Assembly: GCA_032622095.1 (NCBI GenBank)
Contig: CP136067.1
Span: forward strand, 178,654,556-178,718,555
Direction: 5' to 3'
Length of the DNA stretch: 64,000 nucleotides
Source of the DNA: Siphonodentalium dalli
Lineage: Eukaryota; Mollusca; Scaphopoda; Gadilida; Siphonodentaliidae
Shown here: positions 1 through 14,700 of the stretch, one piece after another
Numbering within the stretch: the stretch's first letter is position 1
Layout: each line of letters starts with the position of its first letter
Translations under genes and position numbers: made by a program
The notes under the pieces: model-generated
Database searches by the model: none
What the model was told of the DNA's origin: nothing
What the model saw: the letters and a program-made list of their open reading frames with translations, nothing else

Positions 1-86
1 TGTGGTTGGAAATTTCAAGCAGGGCACCCAACCCCCCACCAACTAAGACCCTCTATAGCCAAGCCCATGGTTGTACAAGTACTTAC

Positions 87-368
87 GATACTGCAGTCGG
101 TATAGATATCGCTCGGTCCGGTTGTCTGTGTGGCGATCGGTGTGTTGCTATTCCTTAATAACGTACAATCCTTGGTTTTCACGTTAAACGACGTCCCAGT
201 ACAGTCATTCGTATACTCACAAAGCCGGTCACATCTTAGATGGTTCGACGCCTTCGCGATCGTCAAAATAATCTCCTTGTTATGGACAACTGTTCTGCGC
301 GGAGGGTCACATACTGAACAGCCGGATCCTCTTTCGGAAATTGAAATAACTCCTAAAACGATTAACAT
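87..368 (-). CDS. First coding exon of a secreted PAN/apple-like domain protein (partial gene)
   Basis: The frame opens with a hydrophobic leader starting MLIVLGVISIS, which looks like a secretion signal. A cysteine-rich stretch follows, with spacing of the type C-x3-C-x5-C, then aromatic-polar residues, then C-T-L-L. That is the core pattern of PAN/apple domains, extracellular modules that bind protein or sugar. The reading frame stays open to 15, but a strong splice donor (minus-strand CGTAAGTA, plus-strand 81-87) ends the exon at about 87, so the rest of the gene lies off the left edge. The frame is also open upstream to 503, with a second possible start at 410. A good acceptor-like tract (TTTTTGTCAG) sits just above 390, so the 368 start, after a 5' UTR intron, is preferred. 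What is seen: leader, cysteines and donor. What is inferred: the family. Another small secreted cysteine-rich protein is possible. Confidence 0.5.
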
Positions 369-740
369 TAGGAAACCACACTTGAAGACCTGACAAAAAT
401 TCGAGCACATCGGATAGAACCCTACGCCCTTGCGTGTAAACAGGATGCAGTTGCATGTCCTATTCTGGTCTTGGTTGGAGGAATTAAACATGATTTTAAA
501 CAATGTCTCACAGACAACGGAGCATTGTCATCTGTTGAAGAAATTTAAAACCATGCATCTTGCCAATGCTTGAGCCAATCGGGAAGAAATGAAATCGTCC
601 ACGATTAACACCAGGACATCTCTAAAATTTTAAAAGCAATGCTTGGCTTGGTGAGCGATATCGGTTACTTTACATCGCCCGGATAGAGTAATTCACTATA
701 TCAATAATTAGAATAGTAGAAAATCGTTATAAATATAATA

Positions 741-960
741 ATAAATCATTGATGAGCGATGTGGTTTCTTTACAACTTCCTGGTAGAAAATACTCTACGT
801 TAATCTCGGATAGCACTGCCCAGCGAGTCGTAGAAAAAAGTTACAAGTTATAAAATAAATCATTGATGGACGATGTGGTTCCTTAACAACGTCCTGTTAG
901 AAAAATACTCTATGCAAATCACTATGCAGCGAGTCATAGAAGAAAGTTACAAGTTATATA
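741..960. repeat. Two-copy tandem repeat, about 110 bp
   Basis: Two head-to-tail copies begin with ATAAATCATTGATG at 741 and 855, and the start of a third unit is visible at 961. The copies share the GATGTGGTT, AGAAAATACTCTA, CAGCGAGTC and AAGTTACAAGTTAT blocks and differ by scattered substitutions and an 8-base length change. No coding signal is seen in them. Confidence 0.75.
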
Positions 961-1316
961 ATAAATCCAAGTTCCAGAAGACATTTCCGGACATGAGTGT
1001 ACGTAGAATCGCTGCTGATAGTCTCATCGTGGTCAGTGATTAATGAGCCATGTGAACTTATGAATTCATTATTGATCCACCCATTGTAATAACCGACGTA
1101 AGGTCCAGGGATATACTGACATATTCGTTGACTGAACCATGCTATGTATAATGTTGGTCTAGAGTCGATGTCACCTGCATTGCATTCATGAAGATAGAAA
1201 TAAGAGAGAGACAACTTTACTCCTCCGTATCAGAAGATAAAATTTGATCTGTCGATGCACACTATCTCAAGCAGTTGGTGGAAGAGTTCACGTTCTTCCC
1301 AACCAATCAACAATTG
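961..1316. other. Unassigned DNA
   Basis: An 86-codon frame is open on the minus strand (954-1214), but it has no recognisable domain, no convincing splice sites and no leader. I treat it as chance. Nothing else is visible before the palindrome at 1317. Confidence 0.5.
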
Positions 1317-1533
1317 TACAGTAATGCCGAAAGTAATTGACCACTTAACCACAGCAGAATTATGGGTAATTTTTCAGGATTTAGTCGGAAATATGGCTTG
1401 TTGCCATTCATCGGAAAGCTCTCGCCGAGAGCTTTCCGATGAATGGCAACAAGCCATATTTCCGACTAAATCCTGAAAAATTAGCCATAATTCTGCTGTG
1501 GTTAAGTGGTCAATTACTTTGGAAATTACTGTA
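1317..1533. repeat. Long near-perfect palindrome (fold-back element), centre 1425
   Basis: Two arms of about 108 bp are separated by a single base at 1425. The inner 95 bp of each arm pairs with one mismatch (GGGTA against GGCTA); the outer ends (TACAGTAAT ... ATTACTGTA) pair with a few mismatches. The apex reads CTCTCGCCGAGAG. A transcript would form a long hairpin and the DNA could extrude a cruciform. The open frame at 1255-1476 is a by-product of the palindrome. There are no terminal repeats or target duplications to assign it to a transposon class. Confidence 0.9.
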
Positions 1534-2091
1534 TACTATTCTCTGCAGATCACAAGTCTGAGGGATGATCCCGACATGTTCTCCTTCATGATTCTGATTT
1601 TAGTCGACCTGAATGTTATACTGACCTCCGTCCCTTTATCAGTAAACTGAGTGGCTGTGCTCATGTTAATGTGGTGTCATATATGTTTATTCTTATAAAC
1701 TGTATAACATACAGTGTTAAGAAGTACACAAACGTATACGTTGGGCCGGTCTTCTCCCAACACAGTATACAACATACATAATGTACAGTTCACACATTAC
1801 ATTAAACACGATGATATATGACAATTCAAAATATTTTATAACATAAAGGTACATATATGTGATTGGAAGGAGATCGGTCCGCCGATATGATCAAAACGCA
1901 TGCGCCTGTTTGATAATGTTCAACATAAAAATGGAATTTGTTTTACTAATTATGGTGGAGAATCGTCCCCAAATATTACAACGAGGAACTAAAGGGAGTA
2001 GTCCTCGTCCGACAATTTGGTCGGAACTTAATATTAGTCGTGATGGTGGGGGCTCGGGGGGCCCTCAATATAATTAGAAGAGTGACTATGA
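1534..2091. other. Unassigned DNA
   Basis: AT-rich DNA with no domain, RNA gene or repeat that I could recognise. A short GC-rich patch (GGGGGCTCGGGGGGCCC) lies near 2046-2063. Confidence 0.5.
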
Positions 2092-2325
2092 TCATGTCTC
2101 GTTTAAGGTATGGTTCACAAAGAGAAGGAACTTACATATGTTGCGCAAAACTGCTGGTCGTTGGATATTCATCAGTTGAGACATTTTTATTGTCGTAGGA
2201 TTAGTATAATAGTAACTGGCTATATATTTCCGTCTTTCCTGTTCTAATTTATCGCATACTAATAATACATGAAATTCATCACCAACTGCATTGTTGCACA
2301 GTGTACGCATATCGCTCTAACTATA
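2092..2325 (-). pseudogene. LINE ORF2 C-terminal fragment
   Basis: The minus-strand frame reads TLCNNAVGDEFHVLLVC, then ERRKYI, a YYYTNP stretch and LRNICKFLLFVN. This is the zinc-binding-like tail found after the reverse transcriptase of many non-LTR retrotransposons: Cys pair, GDEFH, Cys, then basic-aromatic RKYI. It resembles the tail of the LINE at 43.1-49.7 kb, where the related block reads RRKYIPDYYCLNPS. The upstream frame is closed by a stop at about 2314, and no RT precedes it, so this is a 5'-truncated dead copy. One expected cysteine near its start is missing. The family is inferred from motif memory. Confidence 0.6.
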
Positions 2326-2742
2326 CACACTATGAAAGTGTGGGCCTCAGTCTAGTAACAAATAATAACCCACAGTGAAGGGAATCTGATACACAATCTC
2401 GCATGCTTCATGGTCACAAAGATGAATTGAATGCGACTCTCGTTGCCGATCGATTGTGCAGTTGGGGTTGTGATAGATTCGATGGACCCGGGGAACTTTG
2501 CGAGATATAGAGAAGATAAAGTTTAATGCCGCAACTGGGAATGCGAATGATATAATATCCCTGGCCGTCGATAAATGAGATTGTTACCCGCCTCTCTATA
2601 TTACCGCTTCTGATTGGTACAAGTCATGTCACGTGCCGGGCGACAAATCACACTGTCGCCCGTTGACCAGGGTGACATTGTTTTTGTCGCCCACCTCATG
2701 TTATACAGCAAGAATATACCCAAGCACACACAGTGCAGTATC
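2326..2742. other. Satellite left flank
   Basis: No gene is seen. A compact hairpin (CGGGCGACA / TGTCGCCCG) occupies 2637-2662. The last bases (2741 on) already match satellite but lack part of the ATTACAAACATG block, so the array edge is a truncated monomer. Confidence 0.55.
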
Positions 2743-5700
2743 TCAGCGATTTCACAAACATGTAATAGAATCATAAATGTTATATACCCCACGGGTTAAC
2801 TCAGCGATTTCACATTACAAACGTGTAATAGAATCATAAATGTTATATAACCCACGGGTTAACTCGGCGATTTCACATTACAAACATGTAATAGAATCAT
2901 AAATGTTATATAACCCACGGGTTAACTCGGCGATTTCACATTACAAATATGTAATAGAATCATAAATGTTATATAACCCACGGGTTAAATCGGCGATTTC
3001 ACATTACAAACATGTAATAGAATCATAAATGTTATATACCCCACGGGTTAACTCGGCGATTTCACATTACAAACATGTAATAGAATCATAAATGTTATAT
3101 AACCCACGGGTTAACTCGGCGATTTCACACAACAAACATGTAATAGAATCATAAATGTTATATAACCCACGGGTTAACTCGGCGATTTCACATTACAAAC
3201 ATGTAATAGAATCATAAATGTTATATACCCCACGAGTTAACTCAGCGATTTCACATTACAAACATGTAATAGATTCATAAATGTTATATAACCAACGAGT
3301 TAACTCAGCGATTTCACATTACAAACATGTAATAGAATCATAAATGTTATATAACCCACGGGTTAACTCGGCGATTTCACACTACAAACATGTAATAGAA
3401 TCATAAATGTTATATGCCCCACGAGTTAACTCAGCGATTTCACATTACAAACATGTAATAGAATCATAAATGTTATATAACCCACGGGTTAACTCGGCGA
3501 TTTCACACTACAAACATGTAATAGAATCATAAATGTTATATACCCCACGGGTTAACTCAGCGATTTCACATTACAAACGTGTAATAGAATCATAAATGTT
3601 ATATACCCCACGGGTTAACTCGGCGATTTCACATTACAAACATGTAATATAATCATAAATGTTATATACCCCACGGGTTAACTCGGCGATTTCACATTAC
3701 AAACATGTAATAGAATCATAAATGTTATATAACCCACGGGTTAACTCGGCGATTTCACATTACAAACATGTAATAGAATCATAAATGTTATATACCCCAC
3801 GGGTTAACTCGGCGATTTCACACTACAAACATGTAATAGAATCATAAATGTTATATAACCCACGGGTTAACTCAGCGATTTCACATTACAAACATGTAAT
3901 AGAATCATAAATGTTATATACCCCACGGGTTAACTCGGCGATTTCACATTACAAACATGTAATATAATCATAAATGTTATATAACCCACGGGTTAACTCG
4001 GCGATTTCACACTACAAACATGTAATAGAATCATAAATGTTATATACCCCACGGGTTCACTCGGCGATTTCACATTACAAACATGTAATAGAATCATAAA
4101 TGTTATATAACCCACGGGTTAACTCGGCGATTTCACACTACAAACATGTAATATAATCATAAATGTTATATAACCCAGGGGTTAACTCAGCGATTTCACA
4201 TTACAAACATGTAATAGAATCATAAATGTTATATACCCCACGGGTTAACTCAGCGATTTCACATTACAAACATGTAATAGAATCATAAATGTTATATAAC
4301 CCACGGGTTAACTCGGCGATTTCACATTACAAACATGTAATAGAATCATAAATGTTATATAACCCACGGGTTAACTCGGCGATTTCACATTACAAACATG
4401 TAATAGAATCATAAATGTTATATACACCACGGGTTAACTCGGCGATTTAACATTACAAACATGTAATAGAATCATAAATGTTATATAACCCACGGGTTAA
4501 CTCGGCGATTTCACACTACGAACATGTAATAGAATCATAAATGTTATATGACCCACGGGTTAACTCGGTGATTTCACATTACAAACATGTAATAGAATCA
4601 TAAATGTTATATAACCCACGGGTTAACTCGGCGATTTCACACTACAAACATGTAATAGAATCATAAATGTTATATAACCCACGGGTTAACTCGGCGATTT
4701 CACATTACAAACATGTAATAGAATCATAAATGTTATATACCCCACGGGTTAACTCGGCGATTTAACATTACAAACATGTAATAGAATCATAAATGTTATA
4801 TAACCCACGGGTTAACTCGGCGATTTCACACTACAAACATGTAATAGAATCATAAATGTTATATAACCCACGGGTTAACTCAGCGATTTCACATTACAAA
4901 CATGTAATAGAATCATAAATGTTATATAACCCACGGGTTAACTCGGCGATTTCACATTACAAACATGTAATAGAATCATAAATGTTATATACCCCACGGG
5001 TTAACTCGGCGATTTAACATTACAAACATGTAATAGAATCATAAATGTTATATAACCCACGGGTTAACTCGGCGATTTCACACTACAAACATGTAATAGA
5101 ATCATAAATGTTATATAACCCACGGGTTAACTCAGCGATTTCACATTACAAACATGTAATAGAATCATAAATATTATATAACCCACGGGTTAACTCGGCG
5201 ATTTCACATTACAAACATGTAATAGAATCATAAATGCTATATAACCCACGGGTTAACTCGGCGATTTCACATTACAAACATGTAATAGAATCATAAATGT
5301 TATATACCCCACGGGTTAACTCAGCGATTTCACACTACAAACATGTAATAGAATCATAAATGTTATATAACCCACGGGTTAACTCGCGATTTCACATTAC
5401 AAACATGTAATAGAATCATAAATGTTATATAACCCACGGGTTAACTCAGCGATTTCACACTACAAACATGTAATAGAATCATAAATGTTATATAACCCAC
5501 GGGTTAACTCGCGATTTCACATTACAAACATGTAATAGAATCATAAATGTTATATAACCCACGGGTTAACTCGGCGATTTCACACTACAAACATGTAATA
5601 TAATCATAAATGTTATATAACCCAGGGGTTAACTCAGCGATTTCACATTACAAACATGTAATAGAATCATAAATGTTATATACCCCACGGGTTAACTCAG

Positions 5701-8700
5701 CGATTTCACATTACAAACATGTAATAGAATCATAAATGTTATATAACCCACGGGTTAACTCGGCGATTTCACATTACAAACATGTAATAGAATCATAAAT
5801 GTTATATAACCCACGGGTTAACTCGGCGATTTCACATTACAAACATGTAATAGAATCATAAATGTTATATACACCACGGGTTAACTCGGCGATTTAACAT
5901 TACAAACATGTAATATAATCATAAATGTTATATAACCCACGGGTTAACTCGGCGATTTCACACTACGAACATGTAATAGAATCATAAATGTTATATGACC
6001 CACGGGTTAACTCGGTGATTTCACATTACAAACATGTAATAGAATCATAAATGTTATATAACCCACGGGTTAACTCGGCGATTTCACACTACAAACATGT
6101 AATAGAATCATAAATGTTATATAACCCACGGGTTAACTCGGCGATTTCACATTACAAACATGTAATAGAATCATAAATGTTATATACCCCACGGGTTAAC
6201 TCGGCGATTTAACATTACAAACATGTAATAGAATCATAAATGTTATATAACCCACGGGTTAACTCGGCGATTTCACACTACAAACATGTAATATAATCAT
6301 AAATGTTATATAACCCACGGGTTAACTCAGCGATTTCACATTACAAACATGTAATAGAATCATAAATGTTATATAACCCACGGGTTAACTCGGCGATTTC
6401 ACATTACAAACATGTAATAGAATCATAAATGTTATATACCCCACGGGTTAACTCGGCGATTTAACATTACAAACATGTAATAGAATCATAAATGTTATAT
6501 AACCCACGGGTTAACTCGGCGATTTCACACTACAAACATGTAATAGAATCATAAATGTTATATAACCCACGGGTTAACTCAGCGATTTCACATTACAAAC
6601 ATGTAATAGAATCATAAATATTATATAACCCACGGGTTAACTCGGCGATTTCACATTACAAACATGTAATAGAATCATAAATGCTATATAACCCACGGGT
6701 TAACTCGGCGATTTCACATTACAAACATGTAATAGAATCATAAATGTTATATACCCCACGGGTTAACTCAGCGATTTCACACTACAAACATGTAATAGAA
6801 TCATAAATGTTATATAACCCACGGCTTAACTCGCGATTTCACATTACAAACATGTAATAGAATCATAAATGTTATATAACCCACGGGTTAACTCAGCGAT
6901 TTCACACTACAAACATGTAATAGAATCATAAATGTTATATAACCCACGGGTTAACTCGCGATTTCACATTACAAACATGTAATAGAATCATAAATGTTAT
7001 ATAACCCACGGGTTAACTCAGCGATTTCACACTACAAACATGTAATAGAATCATAAATGTTATATAACCCACGGGTTAACTCGGCGATTTCACACTGCAA
7101 ACATGTAATAGAATCATAAATGTTATATAACCCACGGGTTAACTCGGCGATTTCACATTACAAACATGTAATAGAATCATAAATGTTATATACCCCACGG
7201 GTTAACTCGGCGATTTAACATTACAAACATGTAATAGAATCATAAATGTTATATAACCCACGGGTTAACTCGGCGATTTCACACTACAAACATGTAATAG
7301 AATCATAAATGTTATATAACCCACGGGTTAACTCAGCGATTTCACATTACAAACATGTAATAGAATCATAAATGTTATATAACCCACGGGTTAACTCGGC
7401 GATTTCACATTACAAACATGTAATAGAATCATAAATGTTATATACCCCACGGGTTAACTCGGCGATTTAACATTACAAACATGTAATAGAATCATAAATG
7501 TTATATAACCCACGGGTTAACTCGGCGATTTCACACTACAAACATGTAATAGAATCATAAATGTTATATAACCCACGGGTTAACTCAGCGATTTCACATT
7601 ACAAACATGTAATAGAATCATAAATGTTATATAACCCACGGGTTAACTCGGCGATTTCACATTACAAACATGTAATAGAATCATAAATGTTATATAACCC
7701 ACGGGTTAACTCGGCGATTTCACATTACAAACATGTAATAGAATCATAAATGTTATATACCCCACGGGTTAACTCAGCGATTTCACACTACAAACATGTA
7801 ATAGAATCATAAATGTTATATAACCCACGGGTTAACTCGCGATTTCACATTACAAACATGTAATAGAATCATAAATGTTATATAAGCCACGGGTTAACTC
7901 AGCGATTTCACACTACAAACATGTAATAGAATCATAAATGTTATATAACCCACGGGTTAACTCGCGATTTCACATTACAAACATGTAATAGAATCATAAA
8001 TGTTATATAACCCACGGGTTAACTCATCGATTTCACACTACAAACATGTAATAGAATCATAAATGTTATATAACCCACGGGTTAACTCGGCGATTTCACA
8101 CTACAAACATGTAATAGAATCATAAATGTTATATAACCCACGGGTTAACTCGGCGATTTCACACTACAAACATGTAATAGAATCATAAATGTTATATAAC
8201 CCACGGGTTAACTCGGCGATTTCACACTACAAACATGTAATAGAATCATAAATGTTATATAACCCACGGGTTAACTCGGCGATTTCACACTACAAACATG
8301 TAATAGAATCATAAATGTTATATAACCCACGGGTTAACTCGGCGATTTAACATTACAAACATGTAATAGAATCATAAATGTTATATAACCCACGGGTTAA
8401 CTCGGCGATTTCACACTACAAACATGTAATAGAATCATAAATGTTATATAACCCACGGGTTAACTCAGCGATTTCACATTACAAACATGTAATAGAATCA
8501 TAAATGTTATATAACCCACGGGTTAACTCGGCGATTTCACACTACAAACATGTAATAGAATCATAAATGTTATATAACCCACGGGTTAACTCAGCGATTT
8601 CACATTACAAACATGTAATAGAATCATAAATGTTATGTACCCCACGGGTTAACTCAGCGATTTCACATTACAAACATGTAATAGAATCATAAATGTTATA

Positions 8701-11700
8701 TAACCCACGGGTTAACTCGGCGATTTCACATTACAAACATGTAATAGAATCATAAATGTTATATAACCCACGGGTTAACTGGGCGATTTCACATTACAAA
8801 CATGTAATAGAATCATAAATGTTATATACCCCACGGGTTAACTCAGCAATTTCACACTACAAACATGTAATAGAATCATAAATGTTATATAACCCACGGG
8901 TTAACTCGCGATTTCACATTACAAAAATGTAATAGAATCATAAATGTTATATAACCCACGGGTTAACTCAGCGATTTCACACTACAAACATGTAATAGAA
9001 TCATAAATGTTATATAACCCACGGGTTAACTCGCGATTTCACATTACAAACATGTAATAGAATCATAAATGTTATATAACCCACGGGTTAACTCAGCGAT
9101 TTCACACTACAAACATGTAATAGAATCATAAATGTTTTATAACCCACGGGTTAACTCAGCGATTTCACATTACAAACATGTAATGAAATCATAAATGTTA
9201 TATACCCCACGGGTTAACTCAGCGATTTCACGTTACAAACATGTAATATAATCATAAATGTTATATACCCCACGGGTTAACTCAGCGATTTCACATTACA
9301 AACATGTAATAGAATCATAAATGTTATATAACCCCCGGGTTAACTCGGCGATTTCACATTACAAACATGTAATAGAATCATAAATGTTATATACCCCACG
9401 GGTTAACTCAGCGATTTCACATTACAAACATGTAATAGAATCATAAATGTTATATAACCCACGGGTTAACTCAGCGATTTCACATTACAAACATGTAATA
9501 GAATCATAAATGTTATATACCCCACGAGTTAACTCAGCGATTTCACACTACAAACATGTAATAGAATTATAAATGTTATATAACCCACGGGTTAACTCGG
9601 CGATTTCAAACTACAAACATGTAATAGAATCATAAATGTTATATACCCCACGGGTTAACTCAGCGATTTCACATTACAAACATGTAATAGAATCATAAAT
9701 GTTATATAACCCACGGGTTAACTCAGCGATTTCACATTACAAACATGTAATAGAATCATAAATGTTATATAACCCACGGGTTAACTCGGCGATTTCACAT
9801 TACAAACATGTAATAGAATCATAAATGTTATATAACCCACGGGTTAACTCGGCGATTTCACATTACAAACATGTAATAGAATCATAAATGTTATATACAC
9901 CACGGGTTAACTCGGCGATTTAACATTACAAACATGTAATAGAATCATAAATGTTATATAACCCACGGGTTAACTCGGCGGTTTCACACTACAAACATGT
10001 AATAGAATCATAAATACTATATAACCCACGGGTTAACTCGGCGATTTCACATTACAAACATGTAATAGAATCATAAATGTTATATACCCCACGGGTTAAC
10101 TCAGCGATTTCACACTAAAAACATGTAATAGAATCATAAATGTTATATAACCCACGGGTTAACTCGCGATTTCACATTACAAACATGTAATAGAATCATA
10201 AATGTTATATAACCCACGGGTTAACTCAGCGATTTCACACTACAAACATGTAATAGAATCATAAATGTTATATAACCCACGGGTTAACTCGCGATTTCAC
10301 ATTACAAACATGTAATAGAATCATAAATGTTATATAACCCACGGGTTAACTCGTCGATTTCACACTACAAACATGTAATATAATCATAAATGTTATATAA
10401 CCCAGGGGTTAACTCAGCGATTTCACATTACAAACATGTAATAGAATCATAAATGTTATATACCCCACGGGTTAACTCAGCGATTTCACATTACAAACAT
10501 GTAATAGAATCATAAATGTTATATAACCCACGGGTTAACTCGGCGATTTCACATTACAAACATGTAATAGAATCATAAATGTTATATAACCCACGGGTTA
10601 ACTCGGCGATTTCACATTACAAACATGTAATAGAATCATAAATGTTATATACACCACGGGTTAACTCGGCGATTTAACATTACAAACATGTAATAGAATC
10701 ATAAATGTTATATAACCCACGGGTTAACTCGGCGATTTCACACTACGAACATGTAATAGAATCATAAATGTTATATGACCCACGGGTTAACTCGGTGATT
10801 TCACATTACAAACATGTAATAGAATCATAAATGTTATATAACCCACGGGTTAACTCGGCGATTTCACACTACAAACATGTAATAGAATCATAAATGTTAT
10901 ATAACCCACGGGTTAACTCGGCGATTTCACATTACAAACATGTAATAGAATCATAAATGTTATATACCCCACGGGTTAACTCGGCGATTTAACATTACAA
11001 ACATGTAATAGAATCATAAATGTTATATAACCCACGGGTTAACTCGGCGATTTCACACTACAAACATGTAATAGAATCATAAATGTTATATAACCCACGG
11101 GTTAACTCAGCGATTTCACATTACAAACATGTAATAGAATCATAAATGTTATATAACCCACGGGTTAACTCGGCGATTTCACATTACAAACATGTAATAG
11201 AATCATAAATGTTATATACCCCACGGGTTAACTCGGCGATTTAACATTACAAACATGTAATAGAATCATAAATGTTATATAACCCACGGGTTAACTCGGC
11301 GATTTCACACTACAAACATGTAATAGAATCATAAATGTTATATAACCCACGGGTTAACTCAGCGATTTCACATTACAAACATGTAATAGAATCATAAATA
11401 TTATATAACCCACGGGTTAACTCGGCGATTTCACATTACAAACATGTAATAGAATCATAAATGCTATATAACCCACGGGTTAACTCGGCGATTTCACAAT
11501 ACAAACATGTAATAGAATCATAAATGTTATATACCCCACGGGTTAACTCAGCGATTTCACACTACAAACATGTAATAGAATCATAAATGTTATATAACCC
11601 ACGGGTTAACTCGCGATTTCACATTACAAACATGTAATAGAATCATAAATGTTATATAACCCACGGGTTAACACAGCGATTTCACACTACAAACATGTAA

Positions 11701-14700
11701 TAGAATCATAAATGTTATATAACCCACGGGTTAACTCGCGATTTCACATTACAAACATGTAATAGAATCATAAATGTTATATAACCCACGGGTTAACTCA
11801 GCGATTTCACACTACAAACATGTAATAGAATCATAAATGTTATATAACCCACGGGTTAACTCGGCGATTTCACACTGCAAACATGTAATAGAATCATAAA
11901 TGTTATATAACCCACGGGTTAACTCGGCGATTTCACATTACAAACATGTAATAGAATCATAAATGTTATATACCCCACGGGTTAACTCGGCGATTTAACA
12001 TTACAAACATGTAATAGAATCATAAATGTTATATAACCCACGGGTTAACTCGGCGATTTCACACTACAAACATGTAATAGAATCATAAATGTTATATAAC
12101 CCACGGGTTAACTCAGCGATTTCACATTACAAACATGTAATAGAATCATAAATGTTATATAACCCACGGGTTAACTCGGCGATTTCACATTACAAACATG
12201 TAATAGAATCATAAATGTTATATACCCCACGGGTTAACTCGGCGATTTAACATTACAAACATGTAATAGAATCATAAATGTTATATAACCCACGGGTTAA
12301 CTCGGCGATTTCACACTACAAACATGTAATAGAATCATAAATGTTATATAACCCACGGGTTAACTCAGCGATTTCACATTACAAACATGTAATAGAATCA
12401 TAAATGTTATATAACCCACGGGTTAACTCGGCGATTTCACATTACAAACATGTAATAGAATCATAAATGTTATATAACCCACGGGTTAACTCGGCGATTT
12501 CACATTACAAACATGTAATAGAATCATAAATGTTATATACCCCACGGGTTAACTCAGCGATTTCACACTACAAAAATGTAATAGAATCATAAATGTTATA
12601 TAACCCACGGGTTAACTCGCGATTTCACATTACAAACATGTAATAGAATCATAAATGTTATATAAGCCACGGGTTAACTCAGCGATTTCACACTACAAAC
12701 ATGTAATAGAATCATAAATGTTATATAACCCACGGGTTAACTCGCGATTTCACATTACAAACATGTAATAGAATCATAAATGTTATATAACCCACGGGTT
12801 AACTCATCGATTTCACACTACAAACATGTAATAGAATCATAAATGTTATATAACCCACGGGTTAACTCGGCGATTTCACACTACAAACATGTAATAGAAT
12901 CATAAATGTTATATAACCCACGGGTTAACTCGGCGATTTCACACTACAAACATGTAATAGAATCATAAATGTTATATAACCCACGGGTTAACTCGGCGAT
13001 TTCACACTACAAACATGTAATAGAATCATAAATGTTATATAACCCACGGGTTAACTCGGCGATTTAACATTACAAACATGTAATAGAATCATAAATGTTA
13101 TATAACCCACGGGTTAACTCGGCGATTTCACACTACAAACATGTAATAGAATCATAAATGTTATATAACCCACGGGTTAACTCAGCGATTTCACATTACA
13201 AACATGTAATAGAATCATAAATGTTATATAACCCACGGGTTAACTCGGCGATTTCACACTACAAACATGTAATAGAATCATAAATGTTATATAACCCACG
13301 GGTTAACTCAGCGATTTCACATTACAAACATGTAATAGAATCATAAATGTTATGTACCCCACGGGTTAACTCAGCGATTTCACATTACAAACATGTAATA
13401 GAATCATAAATGTTATATAACCCACGGGTTAACTCGGCGATTTCACATTACAAACATGTAATAGAATCATAAATGTTATATAACCCACGGGTTAACTCGG
13501 CGATTTCACATTACAAACATGTAATAGAATCATAAATGTTATATACCCCACGGGTTAACTCAGCAATTTCACACTACAAACATGTAATAGAATCATAAAT
13601 GTTATATAACCCACGGGTTAACTCGCGATTTCACATTACAAAAATGTAATAGAATCATAAATGTTATATACCCCACGGGTTAACTCGGCGATTTAACATT
13701 ACAAACATGTAATAGAATCATAAATGTTATATAACCCACGGGTTAACTCGGCGATTTCACACTACAAACATGTAATAGAATCATAAATGTTATATAACCC
13801 ACGGGTTAACTCAGCGATTTCACATTACAAACATGTAATAGAATCATAAATGTTATATAACCCACGGGTTAACTCGGCGATTTCACATTACAAACATGTA
13901 ATAGAATCATAAATGTTATATACCCCACGGGTTAACTCGGCGATTTAACATTACAAACATGTAATAGAATCATAAATGTTATATAACCCACGGGTTAACT
14001 CGGCGATTTCACACTACAAACATGTAATAGAATCATAAATGTTATATAACCCACGGGTTAACTCAGCGATTTCACATTACAAACATGTAATAGAATCATA
14101 AATGTTATATAACCCACGGGTTAACTCGGCGATTTCACATTACAAACATGTAATAGAATCATAAATGTTATATAACCCACGGGTTAACTCGGCGATTTCA
14201 CATTACAAACATGTAATAGAATCATAAATGTTATATACCCCACGGGTTAACTCAGCGATTTCACACTACAAACATGTAATAGAATCATAAATGTTATATA
14301 ACCCACGGGTTAACTCGCGATTTCACATTACAAACATGTAATAGAATCATAAATGTTATATAAGCCACGGGTTAACTCAGCGATTTCACACTACAAACAT
14401 GTAATAGAATCATAAATGTTATATAACCCACGGGTTAACTCGCGATTTCACATTACAAACATGTAATAGAATCATAAATGTTATATAACCCACGGGTTAA
14501 CTCATCGATTTCACACTACAAACATGTAATAGAATCATAAATGTTATATAACCCACGGGTTAACTCGGCGATTTCACACTACAAACATGTAATAGAATCA
14601 TAAATGTTATATAACCCACGGGTTAACTCGGCGATTTCACACTACAAACATGTAATAGAATCATAAATGTTATATAACCCACGGGTTAACTCGGCGATTT

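Noticed and set aside
954-1214. Secreted-protein exon on the minus strand
   Set aside because: Mixed composition, but there is no convincing splice site, leader or domain, and no clear link to the PAN exon.
1255-1476. 73-codon plus-strand gene
   Set aside because: It lies within the palindrome and reads one arm then the other; no domain.
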